From Gaeumannomyces sp. JS-464 (taxonomy: Eukaryota; Ascomycota; Sordariomycetes; Magnaporthales; Magnaporthaceae), in contig NGZR01000001.1 in the NCBI GenBank assembly GCA_002197995.1, positions 5,022,001 through 5,086,000 of the forward strand: a stretch of DNA of 64,000 bases. The letters run 5' to 3'. The notes beneath the pieces were generated by a model. That model was not told the origin of the DNA. It did not search any database and saw nothing but the letters and a program-made list of their open reading frames with translations. The translations under genes were made by a program, and so were the position numbers. This document shows, piece after piece, positions 20,357 to 31,810 of this stretch (the first letter of the stretch is position 1; the number at the start of each line of letters is the position of its first letter).

Positions 20357-22606
20357 CTATGCGACGTCTAAGAGTGCCAGAACAGCCAAGATGTGGAAAG
20401 GAGCAAGCGGATGGCTCGGACGAGCCCAGTAGGAGCCTCGGCCATGAGAGGCACGGGGCCGAGATTTAAGCCCTCTGATCGCATCTAACAAGCCTCCGAA
20501 GTTACCGGTGACAGGCGGCTAATATTGTAGGGAGCTCTAATCTATGATTGCAAACGCCATACATCCAAGATAGGGTGAAGATAAAGCAATTAAGCAAGAC
20601 GCCGGTGCAATATCACGATGTCTATAGGCTGAAACCCACGAGGGGAACCACCGCCGGGTGCGAAGATCTACCCCATGGACCCAGGAACCGAGGTGAGATG
20701 TGATGATTTCCCTGCACGGCCGTCCGATCATCCGGATGAATGAAGATGGGTAAAGAAGGGTTAAACACACTTCCCAAACCTCGTTACAGTCCTGCTGGCA
20801 ATTTGGCACTGGCACTTGCGCCGCGCAGTGGAGTTCGTGATATCGCGTAATCCAGGGAAAGCTGGATGAGGTTGTAACCCGCGGTCGGCCCTGTTTGGTA
20901 CTTGGCTGCCTAATCCGAAGCGAAGTGAGCGAATTGGTATTCATAAATACCCCAGCAGGCGTCCCCAAAAGGTTCAAGATAGGTAGATTGTGCAACTGTT
21001 TATGTGGCTTTAACATAGTTCCGGCCGCGGTTATGCAGATGCCTTGGTGAAACTTGAAACCTGGGAGCGCAGACGCCTAGGTTGGCAGAGTCGAAACCTG
21101 GGAGCAGCGAAAATAGCCCAGATATCGAGGCCAACCCCGATTTGGAATGTTCAAAAATACGCATGCCCTCGTGGATGGGATGCCTCGCTAGCCTCGGGCC
21201 GCAAAGATGACATTTTCGGTAGGCAATCGGATCTTCCATGGTATGGAGACGAATCTGAGGAGCAAACCAGTGAATCACTAAATTTCCGAAGGGTGCATTG
21301 CAGGATGTGATGCATCACCCTGTTTCCAAGGGCGTGGCCTGACAAACATCCAAGACTTCGAATTGCAACACCACGAACCGCGAGGTGTCACGTTTGCCAA
21401 CAAGACCTAGCGACAGCGACAGCAGTTCGCATTAGATTAGGCGCGTTGCGTCGGGGCCAGCCTCCTGGGATCCGCGCGACGATGGCACTGGGTAGCGCGT
21501 GAACCGAGCGGACAAGGGGTCAGGCAAGAAACAAGAGATGGAAGGAAGGGGATGAGGGCAGCCACGTCATGTTAGTGACCCAGCATCCAGCCCGGGCGTG
21601 TTTCCCCTCTTGGTGCTCTGGCGCCGGTATAGCTCCACTTGCGACTGCTGGAACCAGACGAACCCGTCACGGAGAGATTATTTTTATGGCTTTCGCGTGC
21701 AAGGACCAGGCGCCGAGGGAGGAGACGGCGCACAAGACTACGATGGCATGGAAGCCGGCGGGCAGCGGGAGAAGCAGGAAACGGGCAAAAGGCGCGGCCA
21801 CAAGTGGCGACGGCGGCGTGTCGCATAAACAAAGGGCCTGTTGGGCGCATGGTCGCCGGCACAGAGCAGGCAGGACACAGGGGTCCATCAATGCTGGCAG
21901 GGCCTGCCCCGCGGGCTTTGCCGGGCAGAAACAAGTAGGTCAGGGGCTCTATCCTGCCATGCCTGCATTTTAATCAACGGATGAGACGTCCGTCCGAGAC
22001 CAATGGGACGAATCGAGCAACCGGGCTGGTCTCGAGTCAGTGGCCCCCTTGCTGGTCAGGGATGAGACCCTCTTCCCCAGCGCAGCTTCCCGGCAACTGA
22101 GCCAGGGGTAGGGCCTTGCCGTTTGCCCATCATCGATCTGGAATGGAGACTGCCTGTCCCGACAACACGACCTTGACGTGTGATCCGCCCCGGCCCAGGC
22201 ACGGAGCGGTCATTGTGGTTCTCCGTTGGCAGATCCGGGCGAGGATTGTGGTGCTTGCTGCTCGCATATGCCATGCCCATCCCGTAATATTGCATGCCCG
22301 CGCCCATTGTTATGTTCACTCGGCACCCCTCCAGGCCGACCAGCACCCTAGGCTCGTATGTAATGAACTTTGCAGGGCGATGGTTTAGCGCCACAACGGC
22401 CCGCACCCTGGCCATAGGCACTTAGTTATACCTACTGCCGGCACTCTCCCCCCAGCCTCTCAGGAGATAAAAAGAAAGGAGAGAGAAACATCGCGAGACG
22501 GGGTGGCGACTATGCGCGCGCGTAGAACTAGCCGCCGCTCGCCTCGCAGCACAACACCGACCCGGAGTCCAGTCTAGTCCGACGCGCTGGCCGCCCCCAA
22601 CAAAAG
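20357..22606. other. Divergent intergenic region, no gene seen
   Basis: This 2.2-kb interval lies between the divergent AA8-like and rhodopsin-domain genes. Several 80-130-codon frames overlap in different phases around 21.6-21.95 kb, with no recognisable protein in them. Confidence 0.4.
22466..22474 (+). promoter_or_regulatory. TATA-like element of the rhodopsin-domain gene
   Basis: GATAAAAAG about 135 bp upstream of the start codon. Confidence 0.35.
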
Positions 22607-23762
22607 ATGGACGAGAACAAGGGCCCCGTCATCGTGGCGACCGCCTGGTCCTTCACGGCCGCGTCGCTCGGCTTCATGAGCCTGCGCTTCTGGGCTAAGG
22701 TCTCGAGGTCCGGCGGCTCCCTCTGGTGGGACGACTGGATCCTGCTGATCTCGTGGGTCCTCACGTACGCGACGGCGCTCCTCAACACCATCATGGTGTA
22801 CGCGCTCGGCTCTGGCAGGCACATCTTCGCGGTCGACCCGCGCAACCTGGGGCCGCTGACGCTGATGGGCAACGTCGCGGGCACGACGTCGATCCTGGCC
22901 GCCCAGCTGAGCAAGACGTCCTTCGGCCTCACCCTCCTCCGCATCGCGACCGACCGCTGGACCCGCGCCGCCGTCTGGTTCTCCATCGTCACCATCAACC
23001 TCGCCATGACGGCGAACCTCCTGGCCCAGTGGCTGCAGTGCTACCCCTCGGAGAAGTACTGGAACCCGGCCGTGCCGGGCACCTGCTGGGCCCCCGGCGT
23101 CCAGTCCCTCATCTCGCTCACCATGGCCGCCTACTCGGGCGCCATCGACATCCTGCTATCGCTGGTTCCTTGGAAGATTGTCATGTCGCTGCAGATGAAG
23201 CGCGCCGAGAAGATTGGCGTTGCGTCAGCCATGAGCATGGGTATTTTGTCAGTGGTCTTCTCCCGCTCGGAAGTTTTGGCTCCCATCTCGGCAACTGTGG
23301 TGGCTGACTTTGCGACCCCTCATCTCCAGTGCTGGTGCTGCCGCCTGTCTCAAGGCGGCCTTCATACCGGGGCTAGCAGCCGGTGACTTCACTTGTGAGT
23401 CTCTCAGGGCGCATCCATTCTATAGTGAACGAACATTCAGCCTTGCTAACAAATGCCACTATCCTGTCATAGATGACTCGGCCGAGCTTCTGATCTTCTC
23501 CTACGTGGAGATCGGCCTAAGCATCATCGCTGCGTCCATTCCGGCTCTGAGGGTCTTGGTTCGCGACAAGATCATCTCGACCAGGCAAGCCTCCAAGGGA
23601 ACCATGCAATCACAATCAACCATGGCAACAAGGCCCATGACTGCAAAGCAGAGGGAGGATATCGAGGCCATGGCGCCCAACCAGATCCACCAAAAAGTTT
23701 CCTTCACAATCAAGTACGAGCACGGGAATCCCCCTGGTGGGCGGCCCAATAGTTTTACATAG
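22607..23762 (+). CDS. PTH11-type seven-TM rhodopsin-domain membrane protein
   Basis: Exons 22607..23247, 23330..23394 and 23473..23762 encode 331 aa. Both introns have canonical ends, and joining gives SMGIFAGAAACLKA and GDFTYDSAELLIFSYVEIG, a typical fungal rhodopsin-domain reading. The protein is a chain of hydrophobic segments with the family's WWDDW motif after TM1, a QWLQCYP...PGTCW extracellular loop with paired cysteines, and DILLSLVPWKIV before the basic loop MKRAEKIG. A short polar C-terminal tail follows. These plasma-membrane proteins include PTH11-related receptors, but most are of unknown ligand and many lack the N-terminal CFEM domain, as here. The gene is intact. Confidence 0.85.
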
Positions 23763-24494
23763 GGATAGTTGTGATACCCAAGTTTGAGTTGAGGGCAGTA
23801 GGTCTACTTGCGTCAAACAGTTACGAAAACAATGAATTTCACGATACTTGAGGAACGTAGGTTGTTGTTACCTTCCCGGCGACGCCGTGAGTTTGGATCT
23901 GAGGCTTAAAACCGCCGGGGGAAAAAACCTGGAATCCTTCTCTGGGTGTCTCTAGAATGATACTTACGCCGACGCATGGCTTGGATGAGTTGTGGGAAGT
24001 TTTGTGTAAATTGCGTATCTATGCCCGTTCAAGCGGGTTTCCAAACGACGTTCCTGGTCACACATCATAGCAACGGTCTAGCTGTGTGCCCCTTATTGCT
24101 CCGGTTTTACCACGAAGCCGGCCCATTTTCCTGTTCGATTACTTACTAGATAGTATTATGGTATGGTGTAATGGTTACTTGTAGTTCTTAGGAACGCAGA
24201 ATGAAATGAGGAACAGTCTCCGGGTAGGTTGGTATTGTGATCGGAGGTTCCGCTGAAAGTACCAGGCTAGGACCGGTACATAATTCTCGATCCGAGCCGC
24301 CAGGGGACCCACGCCTGCGGGGTATGGCTCGAATCATTCGAGGGCGGTGCTCCAGCCTGCCCAAGAGACCAATCGCATCACCCAACGGCCGCTCACTCAT
24401 CAAAACCCGCTCGACCAAGCGACAGATGTTGGCTCTCATAGGCGGGCACTGTTGGATTGCAATCACCAGATTCAAGCAAAGCCTGGGAACGACC
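23763..24494. other. Intergenic, no gene seen
   Basis: Upstream sequence of the rhodanese gene. A stretch near 24155 (GGTATGGTGTAATGGTTA) resembles a tRNA D-arm but does not fold into a tRNA. Confidence 0.45.
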
Positions 24495-25065
24495 ATGTCG
24501 AACGAGCAGCAAAAGCCGGAGGCGCAGCAGCCGTGGTGGGCGGTGTTCCCCGCCCCGAAATCCGACTGCGCCAGCCTGGAGCCGGCCGAGGTGCTCAAGC
24601 TGCTGGACGAGGGGGGCAAGGACGTCACGCCGAAGGACTTCCTGCTCGTCGACGTGCGCCGGACCGACTGGGAGGGCGGCACTATCGCAACGTCCATCAA
24701 CCTGCCTGCCCACACCCTGTACCAGACTCGCAGGGTCGTCTACGACCTGTGCAAGAGAGCGGGCGTCAAGAGGATCATTTTCTACTGCGGTAGGTTCTCG
24801 CTACCAGATCCTTCGTCTCGGCTCACTTGACAAGTCCGTCCGAACCGAGCACTGACCTGAGGGCACTGCCGGGGCGTCAGGATCCTGCTCCCACGGCGGC
24901 AGGGGCTGGAAATGCGCCAGGTGGATGCAAGACTTCCTCGATGAGGTGGGCGAGAAGGAAATCAAGGCATTCACCCTCGAGGGAGGAATCAAGGGGTGGG
25001 TGGCGCAGTATGGAAGCAACCAAATGGAGTGGTACGAGGCAGCACCATGGGAGCGGCCCAAGTAG
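24495..25065 (+). CDS. Single-domain rhodanese / Acr2-Ych1-like phosphatase
   Basis: Two exons, 24495..24789 and 24881..25065, encode 159 aa. The rhodanese fold is recognisable from the FLLVDVRRTDWEGGTI and ATSINLPAHTL blocks, RIIFYCG leading into the active-site loop, and FTLEGGIKGWV near the end. The likely nucleophile is Cys98. Intron 1 splits the codon right after it. The loop runs C-GSCSHGG-R, that is C-x7-R to Arg106, longer than the C-x5-R of Cdc25/Acr2 enzymes; Cys101 is a second candidate. Family roles are sulfur transfer, arsenate reduction or phosphatase activity, and the longer loop argues against assigning a specific one. The protein is cytosolic, with no signal. It is convergent with SmG. 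Confidence 0.85.
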
Positions 25066-25471
25066 AGGCGCGCTAGTCTCGTGGGCCCCTTGCAGGATCG
25101 TGAAGATGCTCAGATTTTATGCTTTTTGGCGCACCGATGACCCCCCATGTCAAGACTTTTTGTTTCAACCGCCGGGTATCACTCCTCATCCGGGGAAAAA
25201 ACAGCACTCTAGCCGAGATTTCGGAGAAACAAACGCCGTATCGAGGGTACATGGGTTCCTCGACCAAGGACAAGCGAGATACGCCGGAACGTGTGCAATC
25301 GAGAACCCGCCAGGGAACGCGTCAGCTCCCTCGCGCATAAAGCTCCATGGGTGAGGCGATAAAGGGCAAGGCGTGGGATTCCTTTATGGATATCGCGCCC
25401 GACACACTATGATGGCGTCCCGATGTCGGCGTGGTTGGTGCCTGGGCGGCATAACTTGTTTCGAGTGCTGA
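25066..25471. other. Convergent intergenic region
   Basis: 3' flanks of the rhodanese and SmG genes. No gene seen. Confidence 0.5.
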
Positions 25472-25886
25472 TTACCTGCCGCCTCCGTGGCCGCGGTCGT
25501 CGCCTCCTATGCGCTCCATCGCCTCCAGCATCACAACAGAGTTTCCACGAATGACCTGAGTCAGAAGAAACAGCATAATGTTAGCTATGCGACGCGGTTG
25601 CCGGGAGGCAAGGAACGAGACGGACGGATCAGGCTACGCACCACCATGCCGAGCTTGACCTTCTCTCCGCCATCCTTGTCCTCAAAGGCTTCGTCGAGCA
25701 CAATGTTGAGGAAGACGTCGTAGCCGCGCACCACGCCGACGACCTTGCGGGAGCCGTTGAGCTGCACAAAGACCTTCTTGTCGAGGTACTACGGTGAGAA
25801 GGCGCCGTTAGCAAGAGTGCTCTGCCAAGGAAGGAGGTGGGCATAAGAATGTTCACCTTCTTCAATTCGGGCTGCGCGGGCGCCAT
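25472..25886 (-). CDS. Small nuclear ribonucleoprotein SmG
   Basis: Three exons, 25886..25857 (10 codons), 25788..25642 and 25555..25472, all in phase 0, give 86 aa. The protein starts MAPAQPELKKYLDKKV. Sm1 is covered by VQLNGSRKVVGVVRGYDVFLN and Sm2 by LGMVVIRGNSVVMLEAMERI, matching SmG closely. It is one of the seven Sm ring proteins assembled on U1, U2, U4 and U5 snRNAs. The C-terminus GGDDRGHGGGR carries a small Gly/Arg tail. The gene is divergent from the Ntr2-like gene with 375 bp between the start codons. Confidence 0.95.
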
Positions 25887-26261
25887 CTTGTGATTGTGGT
25901 GGGCTGCGGGCGCAGAGATGACGGCTTGAGACGGTCTTGGTCGGGAGAAGCACCTGTGCGAAAGTCGTCCGGTCCAGGGCAGGCGCGTTTTAGGAATGAC
26001 GGAGCCGCCGCAGAGCTTCAAATCGCGGGCGGACTTTCATGGTGGGTTGGCCGTGGTGGGTCGGGCGCACGGGATGGGAGCTTTGCTCCACGTGCCGATA
26101 AGATAAGCCTCGACTTTGCTTCGTCGCGTGCCTCGGCGTGTTCCTGTCCTTGGAATGTCGTCAGCGATCGGGACCAACGCGGCAATGCAAGAGCACGGGG
26201 CCCTTTCTCGCTCGAGTACATTCTGCAGCCAATCTGACAGCTTCTGTCGTCTGTCAACCCC

Positions 26262-28022
26262 ATGAGTCTGTTCACGTCGAAGCGCAAGCCGCGCGCGATC
26301 CGGACCTTTGGGACCGACGACGACAGCGACGATGATGGGAAAGACGCGCCAAGCCAACAACCGCAAGAGGCGGCGCGAGGCGAGCCCGTGAAAGAAGGTA
26401 TGTCTTTCCTCCAGTCTCTGGGTTTCAACGCGCAATAGCAAACTCGTTGCTGATCATGAGTGAAGTCGACTAATGGATCTTTTGATTCTTGTGCCGCTAT
26501 AGGCTTGCCCACAACGACCTCGGTACCAGTCAAGTTCACGAAGCGTCCGTTCAAGCACTCATCGCTGCGCAAGAGCATCAACGCTGAGGATGCCGCCTCC
26601 CTGGCGAGCGAACTCGCACAGACTGCAGCGTCCACCCCTGCACCCGCTCCTGCGGCCGCCACGGCGGCCAGTGACAAGGACGATGAAGATGGCCCCGTAG
26701 TGGTGAAGCCGTCTCTCAGCCGCGCCGGATCAACAAAGCAGAAGAAGAAACGGCTGTCCAGCAGACTGTCTTTCGGCGGCGACGCCGTGGTTGCCGGGGA
26801 CGATGACGGTGGCGGGGGCGCCTTCACAACCCCTAAGAAGGCGAGCCTGTCGTCGAGGGCGCTCGAGAACAGCGCGCTGAGGAGTCGCCTGCCGATTGGC
26901 AGCAGACAGCCGACAGCGAGCAGCAGCCACGCCGCCGACGACGACGACTTGCGGCCGCGCTACAGCAAGGAGTACCTGGACGAGCTGGCCAGCAGCACAC
27001 CCAACACGCCGCGGGACCTCTCGACGCTCAAGATCAGCGGCGACTACGACGAGGCGATGGAGCTAGACCTCGCCGAGCTCGACGGCGCTCTCGTCGTGCC
27101 GAGCGCCGAACTGTCGGGCCTGCAGCAGCAGCAGCAGTCGAGACCGGACCCGGCAGGACCCGCGGTGCTGACCGAGGCCGAGATTCGCGAGCGCAAGGAG
27201 CGGCGCGCGCGGCTCGCCCGGGAGGAGGATTTCATGTCGCTCGACGGGTCGGACGAGGACGGCGACTACATCTCTCTCCGGCCCAAGTCGAAAAAGAAGG
27301 ACGAGTCGCGGCTCGTGGCCGAGGACGAGGACTTGGGCGAGGGCTACGAGGAGTTTGTCGAGGACGGGGGGCTCTCACTCGGCAAGAAGGCGGAGCGCGA
27401 GGCCCGCCGGCGGCGCCGCGCCGAGATGGCCGAGCTCATCGACGCAGCCGAGGGCGAGGGCGGCAACGGCGGCGGCGGTGGCGATGGCGGCTCGAGCGAC
27501 GGGGACGACTCGGAGGCGGAGCGCCGCGCCGCCTACGAAGAAGCCCAAACCCGCGCCGGCATGGATGGCCTGCATCGGCGCAGGAAGGACGAGTCCAGTA
27601 GTGGGGGCGGCCGGGGGACGGGTGTCGCCGAGATACCCAGACTCAAGCCCTTGCCTGACCTGGGCGAATGCCTAGCCAAGATGCGAGAGGTGCTGCAGGG
27701 GATGGAGAAGGACGTGGCGGCCAAACAACTACGTATTGCCGAACTAGAGAAGGAGAAATCGGAAATCACGGCACGCGAGGCAGAGGTCCAGACGGTGCTG
27801 GACCAGGAAGGAAAGAAGTATCAGACAACACCAGGATCATCAGACTTGCCGATGCCTCCTGGTAGTGCCGCTCAGTCGCCACTAAGGCCACTGCCGACTG
27901 GGTTCGGCGTCGACGCTCCAGCCCAGCGGGGGATTGGAGAGCTTCGGGACACCCACAAAGAGGCCAGACGCAGAGGATGGTGGTTAGAGTTCGCAGTCGT
28001 AGTTGATATTGGCTATACATAA
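26262..28022 (+). CDS. Ntr2-like spliceosome-disassembly factor
   Basis: Exons 26262..26397 and 26503..28022 encode 551 aa, with a GTATGT...CTATAG intron and a TGACTAATGG-type branch region. The N-terminus is basic and acidic (MSLFTSKRKPRAIRTF, DDDSDDDGKD). It is followed by VKFTKRPFKHSSLRKSI, RYSKEYLDELASSTPNTP, TEAEIRERKERRARLA, LVAEDEDLGEGYEEFVEDG and LSLGKKAEREARRRRR. These are the diagnostic blocks of the fungal nineteen-complex-related protein 2 family. In yeast Ntr2 works with Ntr1 and the Prp43 helicase to release the intron lariat and recycle spliceosomal parts; the animal relatives are GCFC2/PAXBP1. A coiled coil lies near residues 380-430. The gene is intact. Confidence 0.85.
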
Positions 28023-28275
28023 GGGAATGGCATTGAAGTATACAGTAGAACACTAGAGCAAAAACGTGGCAGAGATAATGGCAGAAACCACGAGGTGCCA
28101 TGTACAAAATTTCCCCCAAGACGCCGAAATGAGCCAGGTCAACGTGTGCAGTCTGCCGCAGCCCCTGTGATCCCGGGCTTCCCAGCCGTGTGCCGCTCTT
28201 CCTAGCCGCTGCGACCACGAACGAGAAAGAATCGCGAAATGTTGCTAATCAGAAATAATATACAAGCGGGCCCTA

Positions 28276-29583
28276 TCATTTGCCAGGCCGGCTGACGCCA
28301 GCCCCGATAACGCCAGGGAGCTTTTCCTCGCCCACGGTGAACAGCATGCCAATGGCCATAGAAACCATGCCAATAAGGGCGACGGTGAGGAAAGTGATGA
28401 GCCAGAAAGGGGTGCTGATATCCCTCTTCTGGCAGGTCTTGCCGCCCCAGAAAGCCCTCGTGTTTCCTTCCTTGGTGGGGAGGCAGTGGCATGAGAAGCA
28501 GACAGGCTCATTCTTGGAAACGGAGGCGTTGGTTCCCGTGAACTTGTTCAGGCACTCGCCGTGACCCGAGCAGCCAGCAGTAGCATTCTGGCAGGCTGAG
28601 AGGCTGGCGAAGCAGGCGGGGATGCGACGGTTAGGTGCCGCTCCGCTAGCCGCAAGGTGGGAGAAGCTGGATGAGGACGAGGACGAGGTATGGAAGCCCT
28701 CCGACTTTTTGGGCAGCTTCTCGCCAAGCACCGTCTCGAACTGGCGGCGGCGAAGCTCCGACGCGTCGGCCTGTTGTGTGGTCCACTCCTTGGAGCCGGC
28801 CGTGCGGCTGCTCTCGGGCATGAGGACAATGATGGCCTGCATGTCATCATCGACCGAGTCGAGGAGGCTATCGAGCTTCGATACGATTGTCGAAACGACC
28901 GATGGTTGCTATCCAGAAAGTAAGCATTAGCTGATATTGCCCGCGCTTCGTGACGTCGGAGATGGCGGAAGCATGCGACTGGGATGCTAATTGATGGAAA
29001 GAACGCATACCCTCGCAACATCATACTTGGCGAACAGCGACAGGCCTTGCCAGCACTTCTTATCGCCGGGCTGCAGGACGGCCTCGACGTCGGCCGCGTC
29101 GTTGCACTGAGACGCAATGCCGGAGAAGTCCCGATCGACCAGCTCTTGGTTCGCCTTGGCCGACGGCGGGTCGTCGATGACGAAGGACAGGCGCTGACCT
29201 CGGCTCTCTAGGCCCTTCTTGAGCTCGTTGATGTTGTCGTGGGTGGTGCCCTCGAGCATGAGCACGAGGGACGGGTCGCGACGGCCCATGCTGAACAGGT
29301 GCGCAGGCTCGCGGCCAAATTCGAGGATGTGCGTCAGGGCGCGGTCCCGGTCCATGGCGTCGGGCAGGTCGGCCGACACGCTGGAGTGGTCATCGCCGTT
29401 GGTCGTCCGCTGGAGTAGGATGTGTCGGGCGAGCTGGCGCGGGAGGTGCGGAGGGTCGGCCTTGCTCGGGGGCTTTGCTCGGTTTGAGAGAGCGTAGACT
29501 TCGGCGTGGGTCGACGCCTGCGCCGACGCAAGTGCGAAGCCCGCGAGCGAGAGAGATGTGACGGTTGCCGTGCACCACTTCAT
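28276..29583 (-). CDS. Vps3844-family (DUF3844) vacuolar/secretory membrane protein
   Basis: Two exons, 29583..29011 and 28908..28276, both phase 0, encode 401 aa. A signal peptide opens the protein (MKWCTATVTSLSLAGFALASAQA). A lumenal domain follows (RDPSLVLMLEG, LSFVIDDPPSAKANQEL). Near the C-terminus is a cysteine-rich block (CFASLSACQNATAGCSGHGEC, CFSCHCLP, GKTCQKRDIS) and a single membrane segment (FWLITFLTVALIGMVSMAIG), leaving a short cytosolic tail. This Cys block plus TM is the Vps3844 C-terminal domain of fungal type I membrane proteins linked to vacuolar/Golgi sorting. It is convergent with Ntr2, with 253 bp between stops. The gene is intact. Confidence 0.85.
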
Positions 29584-30266
29584 GATTGCAGCCGCGTCAA
29601 ATTGGATGATGGGCTGGCTGCCGATGGAGGGGGGGTTGTGGTGTTGGGATTTGTTGCTTCGATGATTCGAGCTTGGAAGGCCGCTCGCTGGTCTGGACAA
29701 TCACTTGCTCGCAGTTTGGCGTGGTGATGCGCACAGACCAGCTTCTGCTCTGCTGTGGACGCGGCGGCGACAGGGAGGCCCTGGACCATGTCGTCAACCC
29801 GTGCCTCGGGTGATTGTCGGGCTCAGTCGCAACCCCAAGTCCCCTTACGTAACCCGGAACGTTCTGGTCCATGGTGGCGGGACGCCTTCAGCTGCCATGC
29901 CCGTCGCTGCAGGGTGAAATCACGCCGCCGCGGGATAATTTTGGGGCAGCGAACAACGGTGACTGGAATCGCCGCCCAACCCAAACCGCTTCGCCGTCCT
30001 AGACCGAAAACCCGACCTCTGCCGCCAACCTAGAAACCCCAAACTTCGCGAGCCGCAGCGCATCACACCTATTCCACCCTCCAACCCAACCCTTCCATTC
30101 GGCCGACCGATACTCGTCGCAAGCCGCGAAACCTAGGCGTCCCACGGTCCCCTCCACGCACCACCGCGATCGGAACCTGCCACACTATCCACACCCGAAT
30201 CTCGGAGTCTTCCTTTAGCCAAGCAGACTCCATCCGCGAGTGGCGAGCCGGCGCCACTCGGCGAGA
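29584..30266. other. Divergent promoter region
   Basis: Shared 683-bp upstream region of the Vps3844 gene (-) and the mitochondrial-looking gene (+). The segment 29950-30200 is pyrimidine/purine-skewed, as in housekeeping fungal leaders. Confidence 0.45.
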
Positions 30267-31810
30267 ATGCTCAGGCTTCTCCGGTCCACGGCGCCCGCCG
30301 TCGTCCGAGCGGCACCAGCCATTTCTCAGCCCGCGGCCGTTCGACTTCAGCAAGCGCGCGTTACAAGAGGCAAGACTTTCAGGTAAGCCTCGTCTGCCCA
30401 GCGCTTCTAGGCGTCCGTCGCCGACTGGGTGCGCCAGCTCTTAGGTCTTTATCTGTCCCTAACCGGTCACTCTGCCGAAAACAGGAGAGCGCTGTATGGC
30501 GGTGTCGCCGTGTACATCTCGTGGAAGATCCTCGACGAAAGCATCCTGCAGCCCGGGCTGTCGCGCATCCTCGATGAGCTGGAAAAGCTAGACCCCATCG
30601 ACGACGAACATGACGCCGATTACGAGGACTGGTTTGTTCCGCTTCCCATGTTCGAGACGGTCCGTCAACCGCCATACTCGAGATCAAGCCCCGAGTGGGC
30701 AAGATACGTCGAGTTCAACAAGGAATCGCCCGAGGCCAAGATGGAGCGAGAGAAAGTGGCCAGTATGTCCGCCCAAGTGCCCAGCCCCGACTCTCAACCT
30801 CCAACTAACTGGGATGTGCTCCCGAATTAGACGATGTCAGGCAATTAGTATACCAGTCCGCCGCCAACACCAAATGGGTCAGCTCCAGATTCGGAAAGGT
30901 TCACCCGTGGTCGTCGTCGCATTTCTTCCTATCCACCCCTCCCCATCCTCCGCCCAAGATCCTACAGCTGGGCTGGGTGCCGTTCCCCTCCGACGGCGGA
31001 CCTTGGCTGCGGACGCGCCGGACAGATTACAGGTCATGGCGCCGCACGATGCGGACGTTCTGGCCCGTGCATACCGTGCATGCCAGTGTAGCCTTCTTGC
31101 AGACGCTGTTCCTGGACACCATTACGGAAGGCCGCAGCGCTCTGGGATACCCGCCATCCCCGGAACAGGAAAGTGCGCCGATTAGGATCCCCGTCCTCCC
31201 CCGGCTCTCCACCTTCCGTCCGAGACCGCAGGAGGACGATGAGGACGGGCAAAATGGCGACATCACGAAAGGTCCCGGAGGCAGGGGAGCGCCGCTCCCG
31301 CCGAATCTGAGGCCAAAGCATGGCTCCGGGTCAGACTCGACGCCCCGCGCGACAACGGCATCGGCTGGTGGGACGCTGTCAGAAGCCGGTGGCAACAGCA
31401 CTGCCGAATCGCCTGGACGCGGTGCCGGAGGCCTCGGCGGCAAGCAGCAAGAGGATCAAGCCCAGCGGAGCCAGGAGCAAGGTCAGAACCACGACGCCGA
31501 TGAGACCAGCAAATCGCAACTCCCGCTATTCAAGCGCGTAACGCCGCCCACTGAGATGGTTGACAAGCACATGCGAGACCGCGCGTGGTCGTCGTTTGTG
31601 CAGGAGCTCAATCCCCGTTGGCAGCTACCTCCCAACTATCCCCCTGACGGCTGTGTCGAGATCTCGGGCTTTGTCTACCTCAAAACAGACAACTGCCACT
31701 TGCAGGTGGACGTCACTGCTCACTACGATCTGCTCAAGAAGAAGATTGACGAGCAGTCCATGCGGCTCTATATCAGACGAGTTGGGGCCATACGAGCACT
31801 AAGACGCTGA
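30267..31810 (+). CDS. Conserved fungal protein with mitochondrial presequence, function unknown
   Basis: Three exons, 30267..30382, 30485..30762 and 30831..31810, join in phase to 457 aa. The first 38 residues (MLRLLRSTAPAVVRAAP...) are Arg/Ala-rich without acids, a typical matrix-targeting sequence. A short hydrophobic segment, LYGGVAVYISWKIL, follows. An ordered block WKILDESILQPGL to MFETVRQPPY and another HPWSSSHFFLSTPPHPPPKILQLGW lead into a disordered Gly/Gln/Glu-rich middle (residues ~240-330). The end is a conserved-looking domain, MVDKHMRDRAWSSFVQELNP through CVEISGFVYLKTDNCHLQVDV. I do not recognise the family. Confidence 0.75.

Noticed and set aside
24150..24200. tRNA-like D-arm sequence
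   Set aside because: No matching acceptor, anticodon or T arm can be folded.
14853..24494. Secondary-metabolite cluster around the monooxygenase
   Set aside because: No polyketide, peptide or terpene synthase, no cluster transcription factor or exporter in the neighbourhood.
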